A stretch of 36,656 bases of DNA. It comes from Actinomycetes bacterium. GTDB taxonomy: Bacteria > Actinomycetota > Acidimicrobiia > Acidimicrobiales > RAAP-2. The position numbers were made by a program, and so were the translations under genes. Positions 1 through 8,535 of this stretch are shown here, piece by piece (position 1 is the stretch's first letter; each line of letters opens with the position of its first letter). Below the pieces are notes generated by a model. It did no database searches. It was given only the letters and a program-made list of their open reading frames with translations, and had not been told where the DNA came from. The stretch spans positions 1 through 36,656 of the forward strand of contig JAKANY010000014.1 in assembly GCA_021823525.1 (NCBI GenBank), read 5' to 3'.

Positions 1-104
1 TCCGAGACGCCGAGGTCAGCGGCGATCTTCGAGATCGGCTTCTCCTTCAACCTCGCGAGCTCGACGGCTCGACGTCGGAACTCCGGTGGATGGGCCCTTG
101 CCAT
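1..104 (-). CDS. IS3-family transposase OrfA, N-terminal part (partial)
   Basis: Only the first 34 residues are present, beginning MARAHPPEFRRRAVELARLK and continuing with residues resembling the recognition part of a helix-turn-helix (KPISKIAADLGVS). This is the pattern of HTH_Tnp_1 OrfA proteins, which bind the IS ends and pair by programmed frameshifting with an OrfB DDE integrase. The ATG is at 102-104 and is preceded by a GAGGAG ribosome-binding site six bases upstream. The rest of the protein lies outside the window, so whether the element is intact cannot be judged. Confidence 0.75.
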   Translation of the reverse strand, partial: MARAHPPEFRRRAVELARLKEKPISKIAADLGVS

Positions 105-163
105 TTGGACTCCTCTCTGAGCGGGGGTCCCCGCACAAGATAGGTGTCCGAGTTAGCGGGTCA
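1..163 (-). mobile_element. IS3-type insertion sequence, left end (partial)
   Basis: This is the terminal part of an insertion sequence lying on the minus strand and running out of the window at base 1. It contains the start of an OrfA-like transposase gene (1-104) and about 59 bases of leader. The putative outer end is at base 163, where the minus strand begins TGACCCGCTAACTCGGACAC, a TG-starting end with the GGACACCT box common in IS3-family terminal repeats. The end is inferred from this motif and from the fact that the sedolisin reading frame becomes homologous immediately after it. The other terminal repeat and any target duplication lie outside the window. Confidence 0.65.
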
Positions 164-1389
164 GGCTCCGATTCCCCTACACGCCGCGTGAGTGCGTCAA
201 GATCTTCGGGCTTGCGTGCTATACGCCATCCGTGTTCCACACCGCGTACCAGGTGCCCTGGACGGTCAATGGTCAACTCGCGGGCACTGGGACGCAGGTC
301 GCGATCATCGACGCGTACGGAAGCCCCACGGTCCAACAGGACCTCAACATGTACGACACGACGTTCGGCCTTCCCGCGACGACGGTCAATGTCCTCTACC
401 CCGAGGGGAAGGTTCCTTACAGCCCTATCGCCGAGGGGAGCCTGCAAGCCAACTGGGCTGAAGAGACGAGTCTCGATGTCCAGACGGTGCACGACCTGGC
501 GCCCGGGGCCACGATCAATCTCGTCGTGGCGAACTCACCCAGTGGCAACGACATCAATAACGCAATCCAGTACGCGGTGAGCAATCACCTCGGCAACGTG
601 ATTTCCATGAGCTTCGGCGCTCCCGAGGCCGCGATCGCTGGCGGCGGCAACAATCTCCAGGTTCAGCAGGCTGACAGCATCTTCCAACAGGCGTCGTCCA
701 AGGGAATCAGTCTGTTCGCATCCTCGGGCGACAGCGGTGCAGGCAATGGCTACACGTACCCGAACGCGCTCTTTCCCGCGTCTGATCCTCAGGTCGTGGC
801 GACGGGCGGCACCAACCTCTTCGTGTCTGGCGGTAACACCTGGCAGTCCGAGACGACGTGGAACGATACCTACCCCGCGACATGTCCCTTCGGCTGCACA
901 TATGGACCATTCGGCGCCACGGGTGGGGCGCCCAGTGCGATCTTCACAGCGCCAAAGTGGCAGAGTGGGGAGATGCGGACGACCTCGGACGTCGCATTCA
1001 ATGCGTCGGTCTACACCGGGACGATGATCTATCTAGGCTTCCTGGGCAGTTCGCAGAACGGGTTCTACTTCTTCGGCGGAACGAGCGAGTCAGCACCAAG
1101 CTGGGCGGCGATCACCGCTGACCTGGTGGGCGCGCGAGGCGCGAACTTCGGTCAGTTCGCCCCCGTGCTCTATCGTCTGGCGTCGAACCCGAAGACGTAC
1201 GCGCAGGATTTCCACGACATCACGGTGGGCAATAACGCGATCGCTGACGGGGTTCCTGGCTTCACCGCGTCGCCAGGCTTTAACGCGGGCACGGGTTACG
1301 ACCTCCCGACGGGGCTGGGCTCACCGATCGTGTCGGGACTCTTGGCGAGCCTCGCGCCGTTGGCCAAGTTGGGCTACCAAGCTCCGTGA
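164..1389 (+). pseudogene. Sedolisin (S53) serine-carboxyl protease, catalytic domain without its pro-domain
   Basis: The protein is a near-complete sedolisin catalytic domain, a secreted acid-active endopeptidase fold. Counting from the GTG at 232, the triad residues are visible as Glu78 and Asp82 in the E-T-S-L-D segment and Ser285 in GGTSESAP, with the oxyanion Asp167 in SSGDSGA. A calcium-site-like D-I and GYD.PTGLGSP close the C-terminus. The frame stays open and sedolisin-like upstream of 232 (GLACYTPSVFHTAYQVP) up to the IS boundary, then meets an in-frame TAG at 154-156 inside the IS. The signal peptide and roughly 180-residue pro-domain expected for the family are missing, and the GTG at 232 has no ribosome-binding site. 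The gene is therefore most likely a 5'-truncated remnant made by the IS insertion. If translated from 232 it would give 385 residues that could not be exported normally. Confidence 0.85.
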
Positions 1390-1487
1390 GGCCAGCGGTG
1401 CGCACGTCGCGCGGGGACCTTGGGCCCTAGCCGGTGTCGCACCATGCCACTAGGACGGAAGCATGGGAGCGACGCAGATAGGGCGTA

Positions 1488-1502
1488 CACGTCTGAGACG
1501 TG
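1488..1502. promoter_or_regulatory. 15-bp perfect palindrome upstream of radical SAM gene
   Basis: CACGTCT-G-AGACGTG is a perfect 7-1-7 inverted repeat centred on 1495, 22 bases before the GTG of the radical SAM gene. Its size and position suit an operator for a dimeric repressor. No regulator gene is adjacent, so the binding protein is unknown. Confidence 0.45.
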
Positions 1503-1524
1503 GTGCGCGCTCCCAAGGTGACCT

Positions 1525-2673
1525 GTGGTGGCGCTGAGTTCTCCGGCCCTCGAGCGACGTCTGCAGCGCTACACGACTGCGCCCCACCTCGTGTTCTGGG
1601 AGACGACCAAGGCTTGCTCGCTCGCGTGTCGACACTGCCGCGCGTCCGCCCAGACCGGCCCCCTTCCGGGAGAGCTCACCACGGGCGAGGGCCTCGACCT
1701 GATCGACCAGGTGGCCGACCTGGGCGGCTCGCCCATCCTGGTTCTCACGGGAGGGGACTGTTTCGAGCGGCCGGACCTCGACGAGCTGATCGCGCACGCT
1801 CGGGACCGCTCGCTGCACGTCGGGCTCTCGCCGTCGGTGACGCCGCTGCTGACTCCCGAGCGGATGGCCCGGATCTACGACTTGGGCGTGCGCAGCGTCT
1901 CGATCTCGCTCGACGGGGCGGATCCGGCCACGCACGACGGGATCCGTGGCATCCGCGGCCTTTTCGAACGTACGGTCGCGGTCCTGCCGGCGCTGCGCGC
2001 GATGGGGTTTCGCGTCCAGGTCAACACCACGGTCATGGCGGGCAACGTGCTGGAGCTAGCCGATGTCGCGGGACTGCTCCGTCGGCTCGGCGTCACCATC
2101 TGGGAGGTCTTCTTTCTCGTGGGCGTGGGGCGGGGCGTCGACCTCGATGAGGTGGCACCCACGCAGGCCGAAGACGTGTGCCACTTCCTCGTCGACGTGA
2201 CCGCCTACGGTCTCACCGTGCGCACCGTCGAGGCACCCTTCTTTCGACGCGTGCAAGCCGCACGTCGCGCCCAGGGCGGGCCCCCGCGCCCGGACGAGGT
2301 CGGACCGCTCTACCGGTCGCTCCGCGAGCGGCTCGACCAGTTGGAGTTGACGCCGTCGAAGCCTACGGCGAGCCACTCCCTGGCGACCGGGGACGGACGC
2401 GGCATCGTGTTCGTCGGTCACGACGGCGCGGTGCTGGCGTCGGGCTTCCTCCCGGTGGCTCTCGGCAACGTGCGGGAGCGTCCACTCGGCGAGATCTACG
2501 CGACCAGCCCGGTGCTCGTCGACATCCGCGAAGGACTGCTCGGTGGAGCGTGCGGCCACTGCGAGGCCGCGCGCCTGTGCGGGGGCTCGCGCGCCCGCGC
2601 CTTCGCGCGCTCCGGCGACCTGCTGGCCGAGGATCCGGCGTGCGTGCTCGCCGAGGGGGTCGTGTCAGACTGA
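1525..2673 (+). CDS. Radical SAM/SPASM protein (TIGR04053-like, NirJ/AhbD relatives)
   Basis: A 382-residue radical SAM enzyme. The [4Fe-4S]-binding CxxxCxxC is C31-SLA-C35-RH-C38 in the context WETTKACSLACRHCRA. The next conserved stretches are GELTT, LTGGD, SLSPS-like and SVSLDGA, typical of the TIGR04053 group related to heme-modifying enzymes NirJ and AhbD. A C-terminal SPASM-type cysteine set (C343, C346, C352, C373) would bind an auxiliary Fe-S cluster. The substrate is unknown; a peptide or tetrapyrrole would both fit the superfamily. The start is GTG 1525, with GTG 1528 as alternative; AAGGTGA just upstream is a weak ribosome-binding site. The stop lies four bases before the permease gene, so the two are probably co-transcribed. 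Confidence 0.85.
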   Translation: MVALSSPALERRLQRYTTAPHLVFWETTKACSLACRHCRASAQTGPLPGELTTGEGLDLIDQVADLGGSPILVLTGGDCFERPDLDELIAHARDRSLHVGLSPSVTPLLTPERMARIYDLGVRSVSISLDGADPATHDGIRGIRGLFERTVAVLPALRAMGFRVQVNTTVMAGNVLELADVAGLLRRLGVTIWEVFFLVGVGRGVDLDEVAPTQAEDVCHFLVDVTAYGLTVRTVEAPFFRRVQAARRAQGGPPRPDEVGPLYRSLRERLDQLELTPSKPTASHSLATGDGRGIVFVGHDGAVLASGFLPVALGNVRERPLGEIYATSPVLVDIREGLLGGACGHCEAARLCGGSRARAFARSGDLLAEDPACVLAEGVVSD

Positions 2674-2677
2674 CCTC

Positions 2678-3820
2678 ATGACCGTGCGCGCCTGGGATGC
2701 TGTACGGGGCGCGTTCGGGTGGGTCCTGGCCGGCGTTGTCGCGCTGGGCATCGCCGCGTTGCTCCCGCACGAGGCGTTTCGCGGCGCAATCGCCCAGGAC
2801 TGGTCCCCGTTCGCTCTCGTGGCCGGCCTGCTGCTGGTGGGCCTCGCGGCTGACGACGACGGGCTGTTCTCGTGGGTCGGTGGGCACCTCGCGGGCGTGT
2901 CCTCCGCGGGCTGGCCCGTCCTGCTGCTCGGCTCGGTGGTGGTGATCATCGTGACCGCGCTCTTGAACCTCGATACGGCCGTCGCGTTCCTCACGCCCGT
3001 GATGCTCCACGTCGCCCGTCGTCGAGGCGCGGTGGGCGGTGGCTGGCTGTACGGCCCGCTGCTCCTGGCCAATGCGGGATCGCTGTGGCTTCCCGGATCC
3101 AACCTCACCAACCTCCTGGTCATGGGTCAGCTGCACCTCACCGGCGCCCAGTACGTGGCGCGCATGGGGGGTCCGGCGCTGGGGGCCACGGTCGTGGCGA
3201 TCGGTGCGGTCATGGTCCGCGGTCGGCGCGACCTGGGCTCGGGTCGCCCGAACGCCGAGCCGGTGGCCCTGCGCCTCGGCGCGGGATCGCTCGCCGTCCT
3301 GGGGGCCACGACGACGATGCTCGTGACCTCGTCGCCCGCCCTGATCGTGCTGGCCATCGGACTCGCGGTCGCCGCCTGGCGCGTCGTGCGCGGGTGGGAC
3401 AGCGTGTCGCGCGTCGTGGGCGCCCTCGAGCCCGCGCCGCTGCTCGGCCTGTTCGGCGTGGCGGTGCTGGCGGGCGCGGTCGGCCGCGTGTGGAGCGGGC
3501 CAGCCCAGCTCCTGGCGCACGCGGGCGGGCCGCCGACCGCGGCGCTAGGTGCCGGTGCGGCCGTCCTGATCAACAACCTGCCGGCTGCGTCCCTGCTGGC
3601 GTCTCACGTGCCGGCGCATCCCCTGGCACTGCTCCTGGGTCTCAACCTCGGCCCGAACCTGGCACCGACGGGGTCGCTGGCGTGGCTCCTGTGGCGCCGA
3701 ACCGCGCGGGCGGCGGGGGCCGCACCCTCGATGCGCGCCGCGGTCGGCTGGGGCGTGCCGGTCGCCGTGGCGACGTTGGTCGTGGCCACCCTCTGGCTGG
3801 AGCTGGCCGGGCTCCACTGA
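2678..3820 (+). CDS. ArsB/SLC13-type (ion transporter superfamily) permease
   Basis: A 380-residue integral membrane protein with about ten hydrophobic segments. Two inverted-repeat signature regions are recognisable: a first one around LNLDTAVAFLTPV and a second with INNLPAASLL followed by NLGPNLAPTGSLATLLW-like sequence (here GSLAWLLW), as in ArsB arsenite and related anion permeases. The substrate cannot be read from sequence, and no arsR or arsC is nearby. The longer open frame upstream is discarded because it overlaps the radical SAM gene. ATG 2678 is preferred, with CAGACT six bases before it. Its position behind the radical SAM gene suggests it moves a substrate or product of that enzyme, which is inference. 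Confidence 0.75.
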   Translation: MTVRAWDAVRGAFGWVLAGVVALGIAALLPHEAFRGAIAQDWSPFALVAGLLLVGLAADDDGLFSWVGGHLAGVSSAGWPVLLLGSVVVIIVTALLNLDTAVAFLTPVMLHVARRRGAVGGGWLYGPLLLANAGSLWLPGSNLTNLLVMGQLHLTGAQYVARMGGPALGATVVAIGAVMVRGRRDLGSGRPNAEPVALRLGAGSLAVLGATTTMLVTSSPALIVLAIGLAVAAWRVVRGWDSVSRVVGALEPAPLLGLFGVAVLAGAVGRVWSGPAQLLAHAGGPPTAALGAGAAVLINNLPAASLLASHVPAHPLALLLGLNLGPNLAPTGSLAWLLWRRTARAAGAAPSMRAAVGWGVPVAVATLVVATLWLELAGLH

Positions 3821-3942
3821 CGAGTGTCGTGCGCGCGCAACCCTTGAGTAACGTCGGTTCGAGGCGTCGCGACCGACACGGGCGCGGGGGCCCGGCGGCC
3901 GCGCGGCGCGGTCGCACCGAGGGCCGTGAGGAGGACCCGACA

Positions 3943-4971
3943 GTGGCGAGCAACCGACAGATCATCCTGGCTCACCGACCCACGGGTCCCCTGGACCCGA
4001 CGTGCACCGAGGTGCGCGAAGAGCCGGTGCCCATGTGCGGCCCGGGCGAGGCCCTCGTCCGCGTGGGTCTGCTCTCGATCGACCCCACCATCCGCACCTG
4101 GATGAACGACGTGCGCGGCTACCTGCCGCCCCTGGCGCTGGGTGACGTGGTGCGCTCGACGGGCGCGGGCGTCGTCGTCGAGAGCCAGAACCCGCACTAC
4201 GCCGTCGGCGATGTCGTGAGTGGCATGACTGGCTGGCAGCAGTGGGCGATTGCCGACGACCGGCATCGCTACAGCGTCTTGTCGCCCTCGTGGGGCGTCG
4301 ACCTGCCCACCGCCATGAACGTCTTGGGGGTGACCGGGCTGACGGCCTACTTCGGGCTCATTGAGGTGGGAGGAGTGCGCGCCGGGGACGTGGTCGTCGT
4401 CTCGGGCGCGGCGGGGGCCACGGGCTCGCTCGTGGGCCAGCTGGCCCGAGCTCGGGGGGCCGCGCGCGTGATCGGGATCGCGGGCGGGCCCGAGAAGTGC
4501 GCGCGCGTCGTGGACGAGTACGGCTTCGACGAGTGCCTCGACTACCGCGAGGAAGGTCTGACTGCGCGCCTGCAGCGAAGCTGTCCCGAGGGCATCAACC
4601 TCTTCTTCGACAACGTGGGTGGTGACACTCTCGATGCCGCCCTCGCGACTCTGGCGCGGCGCGCGCGCGTCGTCCTGTGCGGGGCGATCTCCCAGTACGA
4701 CCAGGCGGGGCGTCCCCGGGGAGTCGCCAACACGAGCGCGCTGATCGTGCAGCGAGCGTCCATGACGGGATTCCTCGTCCTGGACTACCTGGATCGCGCC
4801 GCCGAGGCTCAGGCGGAGATCCTCGGGCTGCTGCGCGAAGGGTCGGTGGTGCACCACGAGCACCTCGTCCTCGGACTGGAGAGCGCCCCTGAGGCTCTGC
4901 ACCTGGTCCTGACGGGCGGCAACCGGGGCAAGACGCTCGTCGTCGTCGACCCCACGGTCACCCTTGGCTGA
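3943..4971 (+). CDS. CurA/PTGR-type NADP-dependent oxidoreductase (MDR superfamily)
   Basis: A 342-residue zinc-less medium-chain reductase. The opening (NRQIILAHRPTG) and SIDPTIRTWMND are typical of the CurA/prostaglandin-reductase/leukotriene B4 dehydrogenase family, which reduces conjugated enals and enones with NADPH. The dinucleotide-binding loop is SGAAGATGSLVGQLA near residue 150, and FFDNVGG follows. GTG 3943 is supported by a GAGGAGGA ribosome-binding site seven bases upstream; the open frame runs further 5' but only through antisense-like arginine-rich sequence. About 120 bases separate it from the permease, so it may have its own promoter. The natural substrate is unknown. Confidence 0.87.
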   Translation: MASNRQIILAHRPTGPLDPTCTEVREEPVPMCGPGEALVRVGLLSIDPTIRTWMNDVRGYLPPLALGDVVRSTGAGVVVESQNPHYAVGDVVSGMTGWQQWAIADDRHRYSVLSPSWGVDLPTAMNVLGVTGLTAYFGLIEVGGVRAGDVVVVSGAAGATGSLVGQLARARGAARVIGIAGGPEKCARVVDEYGFDECLDYREEGLTARLQRSCPEGINLFFDNVGGDTLDAALATLARRARVVLCGAISQYDQAGRPRGVANTSALIVQRASMTGFLVLDYLDRAAEAQAEILGLLREGSVVHHEHLVLGLESAPEALHLVLTGGNRGKTLVVVDPTVTLG

Positions 4972-6223
4972 ACCCACGGATCGCGGTCGGCGGCCCCGCG
5001 TCTTCGTCTCGGCGCTGTTCTTCGTCGCCCTGGCGTCGAGCTTCGCCCAGTTCGGCCTGGTCACCTCCCTGAGTGACGTCGCGCGCCACTTCGGCGCCGT
5101 GGTAGCGGGAGCACGCAGTTTCCGCTCGCAGGTGGGCCTGTCGGGAACGCAGGTCGGGTTAGGGCTGGGGCTCGTTCGGCTGGCGACGCTGGGCGCTCTG
5201 CCCATCACGGCGTGGGCTGATCGGCGGGGCCGCCGGCCCCTGATGAACGCATCGCTGATCGCTGGTCTGGTGCTCACGGGGCTGGCGGCGGGTAGCCCGG
5301 GCTACTGGTGGTTCGTCGCGATCTTCGCGGCGGCGCGGCCGCTGCTGTCGACCGCCTCGGCGCTGACCCAGGTGCTGACCGTCGAACTCTCGACGACGTC
5401 CTCACGCGTGACCCACCTGGCGGTGCTCGCGGCGGGCGCCGGCATCGGCGCGGGCCTGTCGGCGCTGATCCACGGAGTCGTGCGCGGTCCCCAGGCCTTC
5501 CGCTGGCTCTTCGCGCTCGCGCTCGTGCCCGCGCTGGCGGCCCCGTGGGTGGTCCGGCGCGTCGCCGAGCCCGCAGCGTCCGCGCACGAGACGCGAACTC
5601 GACTGGGCACCGTGCCGCCGCCCCTGCGTCCCCGGCTGTACATCGTGCTCGCGTTGACGTTTGCGGCGGCGTGGGTGACGGGACCGGCCAACGGCTACGC
5701 CTTCGTCTACGGCGAAGGCGTCTTGCACCTGAGCGCGGGGGTCGTGGCCACGATCGTGACCTCGAGCGGGGCCGCCGGGCTGGCGGGCCTCGTGCTCGGC
5801 CGCCGCTGGGCGCAGACCCGCGGACGGCGGGTGACCGTCGGCCTGGGCGTGGGCGCGCTCACGCTCGCCGCGTGCCTGACCTACGCCGGGGGGCGCGTCG
5901 TGTTCGCCGTGGGCTACTTCCTGGGCATCGGTGCCGCGGGGGTGGTCACGCCCGCGGCCAACGCACTGGGAACGGAGATCTTCCCCCGTCGCTACCGCGC
6001 CACCGCGGTCGGCTGGGCGGTGGTGGCGGCCGTCGTGGGCGCGTCGGCGGGCCTGGTCCTATTCGGCTCGCTGGCCGACGTGAACGTCGGCACCGGGATG
6101 TCGGTGCTGCGCCTTCCCGCCCTGGTCACGTTCCTGCCCATGCTGCCGGTGCTGGCGCTGCTGCGCCGACTCCCCGAGCCGCGTGGCGTCGACCTCGAGG
6201 AGATCGACGCCGGCGGTCTCTAG
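4964..6223 (+). CDS. MFS transporter
   Basis: A 419-residue major facilitator protein with about twelve hydrophobic segments. Motif A appears in the first cytoplasmic loop as WADRRGRRPLM, and a related AQTRGRRVTV follows in the second half. The closing residues are cytoplasmic and acidic. The proposed TTG start overlaps the oxidoreductase gene by eight bases, implying translational coupling; there is no better start before the first membrane segment. Substrate unknown. It converges with the next gene, both using the palindromic CTAG at 6220-6223 for their stop codons. Confidence 0.85.
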   Translation: MAEPTDRGRRPRVFVSALFFVALASSFAQFGLVTSLSDVARHFGAVVAGARSFRSQVGLSGTQVGLGLGLVRLATLGALPITAWADRRGRRPLMNASLIAGLVLTGLAAGSPGYWWFVAIFAAARPLLSTASALTQVLTVELSTTSSRVTHLAVLAAGAGIGAGLSALIHGVVRGPQAFRWLFALALVPALAAPWVVRRVAEPAASAHETRTRLGTVPPPLRPRLYIVLALTFAAAWVTGPANGYAFVYGEGVLHLSAGVVATIVTSSGAAGLAGLVLGRRWAQTRGRRVTVGLGVGALTLAACLTYAGGRVVFAVGYFLGIGAAGVVTPAANALGTEIFPRRYRATAVGWAVVAAVVGASAGLVLFGSLADVNVGTGMSVLRLPALVTFLPMLPVLALLRRLPEPRGVDLEEIDAGGL

Positions 6224-7020
6224 TCGAGGTCGAGGTCGACCACGAGGGCCCGGTGATCGCTGCCGCCGTCGCTCGCGCCGCCGTCGACCGCGACCCAGGG
6301 TCCCCGTGCCAGCACGTGATCGATCTGGGAGTGCGGGTGGCGCGCGGGCCACGTACGTGCGCGCACGACGGGCCGGAACCCGGGAAAGAAGGCGCCCAAC
6401 GGCGGCCACCAGGAGTTGAAGTCTCCCGCGATCAGGACGGGTCGCTGGTCGGCCAGCCTCGAGGCCTCGTGGTGCACGTGGCGGAACTGGCGGAAGGATC
6501 CGTGGGTCAGGTGGGCGAAGTGGACGCCGAGCAGCGTGAAGGGCCGTCCCCCGGGGCTGCGCAGGTCGGCACGGATCACGGCTCGGCGGACGCGCTCGCG
6601 CGGCTGGCGCTCGAGGGGCTCGGCCGTCACGGCGTCGATCCCCAGGCGCGTGAGCACGGCCAGTCCCCAGGTCCCGTCCTCGACGCGGGCTCGCTGGCGA
6701 CGGGCGACCTGCGCACGGCTCAGCGAGCGGTGCTCGGTGAAGAAGAGCCCGTACTCGCCCGTCACGTGCGCCCACGGTGGCTGCCAGGTGCGACCCCCGC
6801 GGGCGCCTGTCGCGCGCTCGGCCTGCGCGAGGGGGACGAAGAGGCCGGTCATCGCCAGGGCGTCGCTCAAGGCGCGGAACTGGTCCTCGCCGCGGGGCGA
6901 GCGCCACATCTCGGGGCAGACGAGGACGTCGGCTCCTAGGGCGGCGGCGTGCTCGACGACCCGTGTTCGGCGACCCCAGCCGTCCACCCCCGCGTGGAGG
7001 TTGAACGTGGCCACCCGCAC
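6220..7020 (-). CDS. Endonuclease/exonuclease/phosphatase (EEP) family protein
   Basis: A 266-residue member of the Mg-dependent EEP fold. Key residues are in place: N7 in MRVATFN, E37 in VLVCPEMW, the GDFN motif (AGDFNSWW) and the terminal SDHR with D255 and H256. These form the metal and phosphoryl-transfer site used by DNases, sphingomyelinases and inositol-phosphate phosphatases. No signal peptide is seen, so it is probably cytoplasmic; the exact substrate is not predictable. GTG 7018-7020 is the start, with TAGACT seven bases before it, suggesting a leaderless message. It is divergent from the PhzF-like gene. Confidence 0.82.
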   Translation of the reverse strand: MRVATFNLHAGVDGWGRRTRVVEHAAALGADVLVCPEMWRSPRGEDQFRALSDALAMTGLFVPLAQAERATGARGGRTWQPPWAHVTGEYGLFFTEHRSLSRAQVARRQRARVEDGTWGLAVLTRLGIDAVTAEPLERQPRERVRRAVIRADLRSPGGRPFTLLGVHFAHLTHGSFRQFRHVHHEASRLADQRPVLIAGDFNSWWPPLGAFFPGFRPVVRARTWPARHPHSQIDHVLARGPWVAVDGGASDGGSDHRALVVDLDLD

Positions 7021-7027
7021 CCCGGGC

Positions 7028-7065
7028 AGTCTAGGACCGGGCCTCGCGACGGCGTGTGGCAGGCT
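7028..7065. promoter_or_regulatory. Divergent -10 elements, EEP gene and phzF-like gene
   Basis: On the minus strand TAGACT (7028-7033) lies seven bases from the GTG of the EEP gene. On the plus strand CAGGCT (7060-7065) lies seven bases from the GTG at 7073. Both fit the window-wide pattern of a -10 hexamer directly before a leaderless start. No clear -35 boxes are seen. Confidence 0.4.
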
Positions 7066-7072
7066 CTAGGAC

Positions 7073-7879
7073 GTGGATGCAGTCCAGGTGACTTTCGGTC
7101 ACCGTCTCTGGTGGGTTGACGCCTTCGTCGGCGAGGCCGCGCGTGGGAATCCGGCGGTGGTCGTGCTCCTGGAGCGACCCGTCGGCGACGAGGAGCTCCA
7201 GCAGATCGCGTACGAGATGGGCGTCTCGGAGACCGCGTTTCTCCGTCGGCTGGGGGAGGGCTGGTCGCTGCGCTGGTTCACTCCCACCGTCGAGGTCGAC
7301 CTGTGCGGGCACGCGACCCTGGCCTCGCTCCACGTCCTGCTGACCGAGCTGGGCACGGCGGGGTCCGAGGCCTACTTCCAGACCCGCTCGGGACTGCTCT
7401 CGGGACGGCGCTCGCGCGACGGCACGCTGGGCATCGACCTCCCGCGCGCCTACCTCGAGCCCGTGGACGCGTCGGTGCTCAACGGCACGCTGGGTGAGGT
7501 CGAGGACGTCTACCAAGCGGGCGCGCAGAACCTGCTGGCCATCGTGAAGGACTACGACACGCTGTGCGGGCTGGCGGCCGACCCGGTCGGCCTCTTCCTC
7601 GCCCCAGGCTCCCTGATCATCGCGGCGTGCGTCGGCGCGCCCGATGCCGACGTCGCGATCCGCGTCTTCGCACCGCGCCTGGGCGTGGCCGAGGATCCCG
7701 TCACCGGCTCGGCGATGTGCGCGGTCGCCCCGTGGTGGGCCGAGCGCTCGGGATCCCCCACGATCGTGGTGCGCCAGGCGTCGGCGCGCGGCGGGCTCAT
7801 GTACGCGCGGCTCTTCGAGCGCCACGTCGAGGTGGCGGGGTACGCGCGCACCTTCCTGAGCGGCGAGGTCCGCGGGTGA
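7073..7879 (+). CDS. PhzF family isomerase-like protein
   Basis: A 268-residue PhzF-fold protein. Family landmarks are the N-terminal VDAF..GNPA, the catalytic glutamate E53 in SETAF, VDLCGHATL and the C-terminal EDPVTGSA loop. PhzF itself isomerises a phenazine precursor, but most members have unknown substrates and there are no other phenazine genes here. It heads a run of small genes with overlapping ends: the next gene starts within its stop (GTGA at 7876-7879). Confidence 0.87.
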   Translation: MDAVQVTFGHRLWWVDAFVGEAARGNPAVVVLLERPVGDEELQQIAYEMGVSETAFLRRLGEGWSLRWFTPTVEVDLCGHATLASLHVLLTELGTAGSEAYFQTRSGLLSGRRSRDGTLGIDLPRAYLEPVDASVLNGTLGEVEDVYQAGAQNLLAIVKDYDTLCGLAADPVGLFLAPGSLIIAACVGAPDADVAIRVFAPRLGVAEDPVTGSAMCAVAPWWAERSGSPTIVVRQASARGGLMYARLFERHVEVAGYARTFLSGEVRG

Positions 7880-8535
7880 GCCTCCTCGGCCCCGGGCCCC
7901 ACACGCGCGTGCGCCGCATGCCCGAGAAGGCCCGCTACGACCGCGACAGCGTGTTCGAGGTGCTCGACGGCGCCCCGTTCGCGCACGTGACGGCTGTGGT
8001 GGAGGGTGTGGCCGTCGCGCTGCCGACGCTCATCGTGCGCGATGACGAGACGATCTACGTCCACGGGAGCCGCTCGAACGCCGTCATGCGCGCCGCCGCG
8101 GAGGCAGGCCGTACCCTGGTCACCGCCACAATCCTCGACGGTCTGCGCCTGGCGCGTAGCGGCTTCGAGTCCTCCATCGCGTATCGATCGGTGACCGTCG
8201 TGGGGTCGGCTGCCTTCGTCGAGGACGAGGCCGTCCGCCGGGCTTTGCTCGAGCGGTTCGTGGACGCCGTCGTGCCGGGCCGCTCGCGAGAGGTCCGGCC
8301 CACCCGCGACGACGAGGTCCGCCGGACCGCGGTGCTGGCGGTGGCGATCGAGGAGGCGGCCGTCAAGGTCTCGTCGGGCCCGACCGACGACGACGAGGCG
8401 GATCGCCGGCTCCCCATCTGGGCGGGCCTGGTGCCCGTGGTGGCGACTTACGGCACCCCGGTGCCCTTCGAGGACGGAGGCGACGCGACGCTCCCGCTCC
8501 CCGCGTCCGTGCGCCGACTGCTGGGCCGCCCCTAG
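7876..8535 (+). CDS. Pyridoxamine 5'-phosphate oxidase-related FMN-binding protein
   Basis: A 219-residue split-barrel flavin-binding protein of the PNPOx/NimA-like group. Visible pattern: an N-terminal helix with RRMPEKARYD, then GAPFAHVTAV...ALPTLIV..DETIYVHGS, the usual flavin-binding barrel. RSVTVVGSA and a C-terminal PIWAGLVPV are also typical. Substrate unknown; related proteins reduce nitro-groups or bind heme or F420. GTG 7876 overlaps the phzF-like stop by four bases, so the longer open frame is rejected. Its own TAG shares one base with the NUDIX start. Confidence 0.83.
   Translation: MSLLGPGPHTRVRRMPEKARYDRDSVFEVLDGAPFAHVTAVVEGVAVALPTLIVRDDETIYVHGSRSNAVMRAAAEAGRTLVTATILDGLRLARSGFESSIAYRSVTVVGSAAFVEDEAVRRALLERFVDAVVPGRSREVRPTRDDEVRRTAVLAVAIEEAAVKVSSGPTDDDEADRRLPIWAGLVPVVATYGTPVPFEDGGDATLPLPASVRRLLGRP

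Noticed and set aside
2678..3820. Arsenic resistance operon
   Set aside because: The permease is ArsB-like only at superfamily level, and no arsR, arsC or arsA gene is in the neighbourhood.
2872..3942. Upstream extension of the CurA-like oxidoreductase frame
   Set aside because: The added 357 residues lie over the permease gene and are Arg/Gly-rich; the ribosome-binding site before GTG 3943 sets the start.
7073..7879. Phenazine biosynthesis gene cluster suggested by PhzF
   Set aside because: No other phenazine genes are nearby; PhzF-like proteins are widespread with unrelated or unknown roles.
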